From an uncultured beta proteobacterium (GTDB taxonomy: Bacteria > Pseudomonadota > Gammaproteobacteria > Burkholderiales > Burkholderiaceae_C), in the NCBI GenBank assembly GCA_903905735.1, contig CAIVHU010000128.1, positions 1 through 64,000 of the forward strand: a DNA stretch of 64,000 nt. Reading direction: 5' to 3'. Positions 56,921 to 64,000 of this stretch are shown in pieces (position 1 is the stretch's first letter; each line of letters opens with the position of its first letter). A model generated the notes under the pieces. The model did no database searches and had not been told where the DNA came from. It worked only from the letters and a program-made list of their open reading frames with translations. The position numbers and the translations under genes are program-made.

Positions 56921-56974
56921 CTAACAACTCCACCCGTTGGATGTTGGTAGTAGCGCTAGAGATTGGATTTGCAT
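56921..56974 (-). CDS. leuL: leucine leader peptide of leuA
   Basis: A 17-codon frame, MQIQSLALLPTSNGWSC, with three leucines close together, all using the rare CTA codon (CTA GCG CTA CTA). It is followed by an intrinsic terminator before leuA. This is the arrangement of ribosome-mediated leucine attenuation. No Shine-Dalgarno is visible before the ATG, and a TATATT lies just upstream, so translation may be leaderless. Confidence 0.65.
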   Translation of the reverse strand: MQIQSLALLPTSNGWSC

Positions 56975-56996
56975 GATCAAAATATACCACATGTGG

Positions 56997-57809
56997 CTAA
57001 TTGTGAAGCCCGCGCTCATCGGGCTCATCGGTCGATGTGCTGATCACACTGGTCGGGATACCTTTGTACTTGCGCCAGAAGTAAACCATGTATCCACTCA
57101 GGCCGTACGCCACGAAAATTCCAAACAGCACGGTCGGCGGGTCGATATTGATGAGTGCAATCGCAATCGCAATCAGCACAATCACCACAAACGGGACACT
57201 GCGCTTCATGCGCACATCCTTGAAACTGTAAAAGGGCACGTTGGTGACCATGGTCAAACCTGCATACAGTGACACTGCGAACATGGGCCATGCCAATGTG
57301 CTGCCCGAAATACCAGAATCTGTCGCCACCCAGATCAAACCTGCCACCAAAGCGGCGGCTGCAGGCGACGGCAAACCTTGAAAGTAGCGCTTGTCCACAA
57401 TCGTCGTATTGACATTGAATCGCGCCAAGCGCAGGGCAGCGCAAGCGCAGTACACAAAGGCCGCCAACCAGCCCCAGCGCCCTAGCCCCTTGAGCGCCCA
57501 GACGTAGCTGATCAGCGCGGGTGCAGCGCCAAAAGACACCATGTCGGACAGCGAATCCATTTGCTCGCCAAATGCACTTTGCGTGTTGGTCATGCGAGCG
57601 ACCCGGCCGTCCAGACTGTCCAGGATCATGGCACAAAAGACACCGATGGCCGCCATGTCAAAGCGACCGTTGATCGCCATCACAATGGCATAAAAACCAC
57701 CGAACAGGGCTGCCAGCGTAAACAGGTTGGGTAAGACGTATATGCCTTTGCGACGCTTTTTGAGGGGCGCATCGAGCTCGGCAAAATCAGAGTTGTTGTT
57801 TTCGTCCAT
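56997..57809 (-). CDS. pssA: CDP-diacylglycerol--serine O-phosphatidyltransferase
   Basis: Makes phosphatidylserine, precursor of phosphatidylethanolamine. In the 270-residue membrane protein the CDP-alcohol phosphotransferase motif is DSLDGRVARMTNTQSAFGEQMDSLSDMVSFGAAPA. About six further hydrophobic helices follow. ATG 57809 (MDENNNSDFAE) fits; in-frame codons upstream run through the ilvC terminator. Its place between ilvC and leuA is usual in Burkholderiales. Confidence 0.93.
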   Translation of the reverse strand: MDENNNSDFAELDAPLKKRRKGIYVLPNLFTLAALFGGFYAIVMAINGRFDMAAIGVFCAMILDSLDGRVARMTNTQSAFGEQMDSLSDMVSFGAAPALISYVWALKGLGRWGWLAAFVYCACAALRLARFNVNTTIVDKRYFQGLPSPAAAALVAGLIWVATDSGISGSTLAWPMFAVSLYAGLTMVTNVPFYSFKDVRMKRSVPFVVIVLIAIAIALINIDPPTVLFGIFVAYGLSGYMVYFWRKYKGIPTSVISTSTDEPDERGLHN

Positions 57810-57840
57810 TCCAGCGGCCTTTTGAGTCAAACCATAATAA

Positions 57841-57867
57841 CAAAAGGCCACCGAAGTGGCCTTTTTC
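57841..57867 (-). terminator. ilvC rho-independent terminator
   Basis: Minus strand: AAAAAGGCCACTTCGGTGGC then CTTTTGTT: a ten-pair stem capped by a TTCG tetraloop with a T-run, 17 bases after the ilvC stop. Confidence 0.9.
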
Positions 57868-57883
57868 CTGAGCTCGATGCCGC

Positions 57884-58900
<1,017 letters not shown>

Positions 58901-58982
58901 CTATCTCTCCGTTATAAAAAAACTAATGACTTTGCGGGGCAGACCAAGATTTGAGCAGCATATTTGCTCTGTCCCCAATTGA

Positions 58983-59474
58983 CTAGACCCGCAAAATTCG
59001 CTCGCCGCGGCCAATACCGCAGGCACCGGTTCGCACGGTTTCCAAAATCGCACCATTTTCAATGGCACTCAAAAATGCATCGTTCTTGGACTGGTCGCCC
59101 GTCAGTTCAATGGTGTAGCTTTTCTCCGTGACGTCGATGATGCGGCCACGGAATATATCAGCCATGCGCTTCATCTCTTCGCGCTCCTTGCCCACCGCGC
59201 GGACCTTGACCAGCATCAGCTCACGCTCGGTATAGGCACCTTCGGTCAAATCAACCACCTTGACGACTTCAATCAGGCGGTTCAGGTGCTTGGTGATCTG
59301 TTCAATGACCTCTTCCGAGCCGGCGGTCTGGATAGTCATACGCGACAGGCTTGGATCTTCCGTCGGCGCAACGGTCAGGGACTCGATGTTGTAGCCACGG
59401 GCCGAAAACAATCCCACCACACGCGACAACGCACCGGCTTCGTTTTCCAGCAATACTGCAATGATATGTTTCAT
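58983..59474 (-). CDS. ilvH: acetolactate synthase small subunit
   Basis: A 163-residue regulatory subunit with the ACT domain MKHIIAVLLENEAGALSRVVGLFSARGYNIESLTVAPTEDPSLSRMTI, which binds valine for feedback control, and the C-terminal domain. Ribosome site GAGGAG lies upstream. It follows ilvB after a 107-base spacer containing a strong branched palindrome. Confidence 0.96.
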   Translation of the reverse strand: MKHIIAVLLENEAGALSRVVGLFSARGYNIESLTVAPTEDPSLSRMTIQTAGSEEVIEQITKHLNRLIEVVKVVDLTEGAYTERELMLVKVRAVGKEREEMKRMADIFRGRIIDVTEKSYTIELTGDQSKNDAFLSAIENGAILETVRTGACGIGRGERILRV

Positions 59475-59493
59475 GATGAATGACTCCTCTTTT

Positions 59494-59557
59494 CGCCAAC
59501 GCGAAAGCTTGCACTTTCGCCGCCCTCATCCTCACACGGTAATGTGAGGAGTTGGCG
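59494..59557. repeat. three-way-junction palindrome between ilvB and ilvH
   Basis: An outer stem CGCCAAC/GTTGGCG (59494-59500, 59551-59557) encloses two perfect seven-base hairpins: GCGAAAG/CTTTCGC (59501-59520) and CCTCACA/TGTGAGG (59530-59549). On the minus-strand mRNA it ends about 20 bases before the ilvH start. Confidence 0.8.
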
Positions 59558-59581
59558 AGCAATAGATTCGTTCAGGTTGGG

Positions 59582-61384
59582 TTAAAGATCTTCGGAACTC
59601 AGCAGCATCTCGGTGATGCCGTTGCCTGCACGCACCATCGGGAACACGTTTTCGGTCGGGTCGGTACGGAAGTCCATGAACACCGTACGGTCCTTGAGTC
59701 TGCGCGCTTCACGCAGAGCACCTTCCACATCCGAGGCATGTTCAATAAGCATGCCCACGTGACCATAAGACTCCGCCAATTTGACGAAATTGGGCAGCGC
59801 ATCCATATAGCTATGGCTGTAACGGCCCGAGTATTCGATCTCTTGCCACTGGCGCACCATGCCCAGGTAACGGTTGTTCAGCGACACGATCTTGATCGGC
59901 GTGTTGTATTGCAGGCAGGTCGATAGTTCCTGAATGCACATCTGCACCGAACCCTCGCCGGTGACGCAGAACACTTCACTCTCGGGCTTGGCCAGCTTGA
60001 TGCCCATGGCGTAGGGAATGCCCACGCCCATGGTACCCAGGCCACCCGAGTTGATCCAGCGCCTTGGCTCATCAAAGCGGTAATACTGTGCGGCCCACAT
60101 CTGGTGCTGACCCACATCGGAGGTGATGTAGGTATCAGCGTCCTTGGTCATGTTCCACAGTGTTTCCACCACGTATTGCGGCTTGATCACGTCGTTGCTG
60201 CCGTGGTCGTACTTCAGGCAGTCACGCTTGCGCCAGCCCTCAATCGTGTCCCACCAGGCCCCCAAGGCGTTGGCATCAGGCTTGATCGTGCTTTCCTTGA
60301 TCATGGCGATGAGTTCGTTGAGAACTTCCTTGACATCGCCCACGATGGGAATATCCACGCGCACACGCTTGGAAATGCTTGACGGGTCAATATCTATATG
60401 GATGATCTTGCGTTCGTTTTGCGCAAAATGTTTGGGATTGCCAATCACCCGGTCATCAAAGCGCGCGCCCACCGCCAGCAGCACGTCGCAGTTCTGCATA
60501 GCGCTGTTGGCTTCCAGGGTGCCGTGCATGCCCAACATGCCCAAAAACTTGCGATCACTGGCCGGGTAGGCACCCAGACCCATCAGCGTGTGGGTCACCG
60601 GGTAACCCAGCATGTTCACCAATTGGCGCAACTCGTTGGAGGCGTTGCTCAGCAACACACCGCCGCCGGTGTAGATGTAGGGCCGCTTGGCCGCCAGTAA
60701 CAACTGCAAGGCCTTGCGGATCTGTCCACCGTGGCCCTTGCGCACCGGGTTGTAAGACCGCATTTCGACCTTGTCGGGGTAGCCGTGGTAGGGCACCTTC
60801 TTGAAAGACACATCCTTCGGGATATCCACCACCACCGGGCCGGGGCGGCCACTGCGGGCGATGTGGAAGGCTTTCTTCATGGTCATGGCCAGATCGCGTG
60901 CATCTTTGACCAGAAAGTTGTGTTTGACCACCGGACGGGTGATGCCAACCGTGTCACACTCCTGGAAAGCGTCCATACCGATTGCTGCCGTTGGCACCTG
61001 CCCGCTGATGATCACCATCGGGATGCTGTCCATGTACGCCGTGGCAATGCCTGTGACGGCATTGGTGGCACCGGGACCCGAGGTGACCAGCGCCACACCC
61101 ACGTCACCCGTGGCGCGGGCGTAACCGTCAGCGGCGTGCACCGCAGCCTGCTCGTGGCGTACCAGAATGTGCTGGATGGTGTCCTGCTTGAACACGGCAT
61201 CGTAAATGTGCAGCACCGCGCCGCCGGGGTAACCCCAGACGTACTTGACGTTCTCGGCCTGCAGGGCCTTGATCAGGATTTCTGCTCCGCGCAGCTCTTG
61301 CACACCCGAATCGTGGGCAGACTTGCTGTGGTTGGCGGCTGAGGTGTTTGACACCGAACTGGTTTCGGCTTTGGATATTTCCAT
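59582..61384 (-). CDS. ilvB: acetolactate synthase large subunit
   Basis: A ThDP enzyme making acetolactate. In the 600-residue protein: GYPGGAVLHIYDAV, HEQAAVHAADGYARATG (catalytic Glu), GPGATNAVTGIATAYMDSIPMVIISGQV, and the ThDP motif GEGSVQMCIQELSTCLQYNTPIKIVSLNN. The first ~25 residues are a Ser/Ala-rich extension. It is the first gene of ilvB-ilvH-ilvC. Confidence 0.96.
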   Translation of the reverse strand: MEISKAETSSVSNTSAANHSKSAHDSGVQELRGAEILIKALQAENVKYVWGYPGGAVLHIYDAVFKQDTIQHILVRHEQAAVHAADGYARATGDVGVALVTSGPGATNAVTGIATAYMDSIPMVIISGQVPTAAIGMDAFQECDTVGITRPVVKHNFLVKDARDLAMTMKKAFHIARSGRPGPVVVDIPKDVSFKKVPYHGYPDKVEMRSYNPVRKGHGGQIRKALQLLLAAKRPYIYTGGGVLLSNASNELRQLVNMLGYPVTHTLMGLGAYPASDRKFLGMLGMHGTLEANSAMQNCDVLLAVGARFDDRVIGNPKHFAQNERKIIHIDIDPSSISKRVRVDIPIVGDVKEVLNELIAMIKESTIKPDANALGAWWDTIEGWRKRDCLKYDHGSNDVIKPQYVVETLWNMTKDADTYITSDVGQHQMWAAQYYRFDEPRRWINSGGLGTMGVGIPYAMGIKLAKPESEVFCVTGEGSVQMCIQELSTCLQYNTPIKIVSLNNRYLGMVRQWQEIEYSGRYSHSYMDALPNFVKLAESYGHVGMLIEHASDVEGALREARRLKDRTVFMDFRTDPTENVFPMVRAGNGITEMLLSSEDL

Positions 61385-61633
61385 GATGAACCTTTGTGAA
61401 TTTCTCTGACGAAAAACCTTGGGTGCTTCTTTGCAAACACTTGTGGCGTTGCATCGAAACTTAAGACCAAAGCCACAAGCGTAATGAATAGTCCGCCAGA
61501 CTTTGACCCGTTTGCTTTAATTTGCAGCGCGCATTATGGCACTGTGCCAGCGCTAGCGGTGATTGCCCCCGAAAATCAAGTAAAGTCGGCGGCTCGCGGA
61601 TCACCCGCCGTGCCCTGTCCGCCCTTGCCAGCC
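61385..61633. promoter_or_regulatory. ilvB / RDD divergent upstream region
   Basis: 249 bases. On the minus strand CTTGTGGC ... GCCACAAG forms a perfect eight-base stem 90 bases before ilvB. No leader peptide rich in Ile/Leu/Val with a following terminator is visible, in contrast to leuA. Confidence 0.5.
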
Positions 61634-62155
61634 ATGACCCATCCTATCTCCGGTTCTCCCGACTCCCCTGTTCTTGAAACCCCCAGCCTGCTGCGCCGCA
61701 TGTCGTGCTGGCTGTATGAGGGCATCCTGCTATTTGGCGTGGTGTTCATTGCCGGTTATCTGTTTGGTGCCCTGAGCCAGACCAAAAACGCCATGGACAA
61801 CCGGCATGCGCTGCAGGCCTTTATTTTTGTGGTGTTTGGCATTTACTTTGGCTGGCTGTGGTCCAAGGGGCAGACCCTGGCCATGAAAACCTGGCGCATC
61901 CGCGTGGTTGACCTGCAAGGCCAGCCTCTGACCCAGGGCCGTGCTTTGATTCGCTACGTGTGGAGCTGGTTATGGCTGCTGCCGCCGCTGATGGCCGCGT
62001 GGTGGTTTAGCCTGTCGGGAGGTGAAACGACGGTAATCACCATCGGTTGGGTGGCTATCTGGGCGTTGCTGAGCCGCTTTCACCCGAAACGGCAGTTCTG
62101 GCATGACGCCCTGGCCGGCACCCAACTGGTGAATGCTGAGCCTGGCAAAAAATAA
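61634..62155 (+). CDS. RDD-family membrane protein
   Basis: A 173-residue protein starting at ATG 61634. Helices: LYEGILLFGVVFIAGYLFGAL, ALQAFIFVVFGIYFGWLW, WSWLWLLPPLMAAWWFSL, and VITIGWVAIWALLSRF. RDD features are LLRRMSCWLYEGILLFG, GQTLAMKTWRIRVVDLQGQPLTQGRALIRYVW, and QFWHDALAGTQLV. Function is unknown. Confidence 0.88.
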   Translation: MTHPISGSPDSPVLETPSLLRRMSCWLYEGILLFGVVFIAGYLFGALSQTKNAMDNRHALQAFIFVVFGIYFGWLWSKGQTLAMKTWRIRVVDLQGQPLTQGRALIRYVWSWLWLLPPLMAAWWFSLSGGETTVITIGWVAIWALLSRFHPKRQFWHDALAGTQLVNAEPGKK

Positions 62156-62193
62156 ATTGATGCCCGGCGGTCACGGCGCGCGGCACAACCTCT

Positions 62194-62571
<378 letters not shown>

Positions 62572-62639
62572 TCAAGCGGGCGTGATTAGCGACTTGCATG
62601 CACCGTGATTGTGCATGAAGGCAGCAGCTTCAGCACCCG

Positions 62640-64000
62640 TCAGGCACGAAACCGGTTGGTGATGGGGTAGCGCCAGTCCTTGCCAAAGCTGCGGTGGGTC
62701 ACGCGGATGCCCACTGGGGACTGTCGTCGCTTGTACTCGTTGATCTTGATGAGCCGCGTGACACGCTCCACATCGGTGCGTTCGAACCCGGCGGCGATGA
62801 TGGCTTCGATGCTCTGGTCGTTTTCCATATAGCGCTCCAGAATCGCGTCCAGCACCTCGTAAGGCGGCAGGCTGTCCTGGTCGGTCTGGTCGGGGCGCAA
62901 TTCGGCACTCGGCGGGCGGGTGATGATGCGCTCAGGGATCGGCTGCTGACCGGTGCCGTACGGGTCATGCAAATTGCGCCAGCGCGCCAACCGGAACACC
63001 GTGGTTTTGGCTAGGTCCTTGATCACCGCAAAGCCACCCGCCATGTCGCCATACAACGTGCAATAGCCAGTGGCCATCTCACTCTTGTTGCCAGTGGTCA
63101 ACACAATGCTGCCGAGCTTGTTGGAGAGCGCCATCAGCAGCGTGCCGCGAATGCGGGCCTGGATGTTTTCTTCGGTGGTGTCCTCAGCCATGCCCTTGAA
63201 CTCACCGGCCAGCGTCGCTTTGAAGGCTTCAAACTCGGGCACGATGGACAGCTCGTCATACCGCACGCCCAGGCGCGCCGCCATGTCACGCGCGTCAATC
63301 CAGCTGATGTCGGCCGTGTAGGGCGACGGCATCATCACCGCGCGCACCCGCTCCTTGCCCAGCGCATCGACCGCAATTGCCAGCACCAAAGCCGAATCGA
63401 TGCCGCCCGACAGCCCGAGCAGCACCGACGGGAAGCCGTTTTTGTTGATGTAGTCACGCACACCGAGCACCAGCGCGTCCCACAGGTCTTCATCGGGCGT
63501 TCTGTTTGGTGCGATCAGTGCTTTTATATTGATAGCTTCTTGCGCTTTATCTATAAGGGCTAGAAGGCAATTTTCCTTAAAACTCGGAGCGCGCCCAACC
63601 AGCGTGCCATCGACACTCAGAATGAAGGAATGACCCTCGAACACCACTTCGTCCTGCCCACCCACCAAGTGCGCGTAAACCAGTGGCAGGCCGCAGTCGA
63701 GCACGCGCGCGCGCATCATCTGCTCGCGCTCCAGACCCTTGCCCACATGAAACGGCGAGGCGTTGATGACCGCCAACAGCTCGGCACCGGCCTCACGCGT
63801 CTGGCGCGCCGGGGCCTCAAACCAGGCATCTTCACAAATCAGGAGGCCGACTTTGACCGTATTGCCCGGTTCACCGGCCTCAAAAACGCAAACATCCTGC
63901 CCGGGCGTGAAGTAGCGGCGTTCATCAAACACCTGGTAATTGGGCAACTCGCGCTTGGCATAGGTGGCCACCACCTGCCCTTCACGCAGCACGCTGGCAG
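62640..64000 (-). CDS. nadE: glutamine-dependent NAD(+) synthetase (5' end outside window)
   Basis: The last step of NAD synthesis. The C-terminal ~450 residues are visible: part of the nitrilase-type glutaminase domain (VGLLICEDAWFE with the catalytic Cys, INASPFHVGK), then the synthetase with P-loop GLSGGIDSALVL, and TGNKSEMATGYCTLYGDMAGG. The frame stays open to the right edge, so roughly 100 N-terminal residues are missing. A palindromic repeat lies in frame in the linker between the domains. Confidence 0.95.
   Translation of the reverse strand, partial: ASVLREGQVVATYAKRELPNYQVFDERRYFTPGQDVCVFEAGEPGNTVKVGLLICEDAWFEAPARQTREAGAELLAVINASPFHVGKGLEREQMMRARVLDCGLPLVYAHLVGGQDEVVFEGHSFILSVDGTLVGRAPSFKENCLLALIDKAQEAINIKALIAPNRTPDEDLWDALVLGVRDYINKNGFPSVLLGLSGGIDSALVLAIAVDALGKERVRAVMMPSPYTADISWIDARDMAARLGVRYDELSIVPEFEAFKATLAGEFKGMAEDTTEENIQARIRGTLLMALSNKLGSIVLTTGNKSEMATGYCTLYGDMAGGFAVIKDLAKTTVFRLARWRNLHDPYGTGQQPIPERIITRPPSAELRPDQTDQDSLPPYEVLDAILERYMENDQSIEAIIAAGFERTDVERVTRLIKINEYKRRQSPVGIRVTHRSFGKDWRYPITNRFRA
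63531..63574. repeat. palindromic repeat in frame inside nadE
   Basis: GATAGCTTCTTGCGCTTTAT followed by CTATAAGGGCTAGAAGGCAATTTT. It is translated as part of the inter-domain linker (NCLLALIDKAQEAINIKAL) and keeps the frame open. Confidence 0.75.

Noticed and set aside
61273-61476. possible ilvB leader peptide (MALVLSFDATPQV...)
   Set aside because: The frame runs far into ilvB with no stop before it, has few branched-chain codons, and no terminator follows.
62597-62617. ATGCAC/GTGCAT hairpin after nadE
   Set aside because: Only six pairs and no T-run; too weak to call a terminator.

Overview
The window is a stretch of core chromosome from a betaproteobacterium, most likely Burkholderiales/Comamonadaceae close to Rhodoferax or Polaromonas. 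I infer this from the protein sequences, the gene orders (ispD next to mfd; ilvB-ilvH-ilvC-pssA-leuA; iscR-S-U-A-hscB-hscA-fdx; glnB next to nadE), tandem cyanophycin synthetase genes, an intracellular PHB depolymerase, and many copies of a short palindrome built on AGCCCTTAT/ATAAGGGCT. No complete insertion sequence, prophage, rRNA operon or CRISPR array is visible. Both ends cut a gene: a BCS1-like AAA ATPase on the left and nadE on the right.

Layout. 1-5750: AAA ATPase, a non-coding stretch with two related hairpins, ispD, mfd. 5751-14127: a cyanophycin locus, with cphA' and cphA on the minus strand and, divergently, an ABC exporter carrying an N-terminal extra domain and zinc ribbon, a DUF1854 protein and a polytopic membrane protein. 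14221-19719: serB, a TrpB-like enzyme, a secreted CE1-type esterase, a DUF4405 membrane protein, and a 7Fe ferredoxin with a ferredoxin-NADP reductase. 19757-27139: thiamin region with two converging TPP-riboswitch operons, cytX-thiO-thiS-thiG-thiE and thiM-thiE-thiD. 27290-28560: yefM-yoeB toxin-antitoxin pair and dnaQ. 28795-34303: complete ISC iron-sulfur operon. 34489-42792: uvrB, a 57-residue membrane protein, a TauE-type exporter, an aromatic aminotransferase, a DUF2520 protein, phaZ and rsxB.

42796-51478 holds the whole propionyl-CoA to succinyl-CoA route (epimerase-like protein, pccA, pccB, meaB, methylmalonyl-CoA mutase) on the minus strand with a divergent GntR regulator. Two tRNAs follow (Arg-TCT, Pro-TGG), then the N-degron transferases aat and bpt, an IclR regulator, and a penicillin-binding endopeptidase. 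55272-61384 is the branched-chain amino acid cluster ilvB-ilvH-ilvC-pssA-leuA, with an apparent leucine attenuator before leuA and a three-way-junction palindrome between ilvB and ilvH. The window closes with an RDD protein, glnB and nadE.

The storage theme is notable: cyanophycin synthesis (nitrogen), PHB mobilisation (carbon) and PII signalling occur within 64 kb. The best candidate for a poorly described system is the cyanophycin locus, where a synthetase paralog with a ruined Mur-ligase P-loop and a missing C-terminal domain sits beside an exporter with unusual N-terminal domains and a coupled DUF1854 gene.
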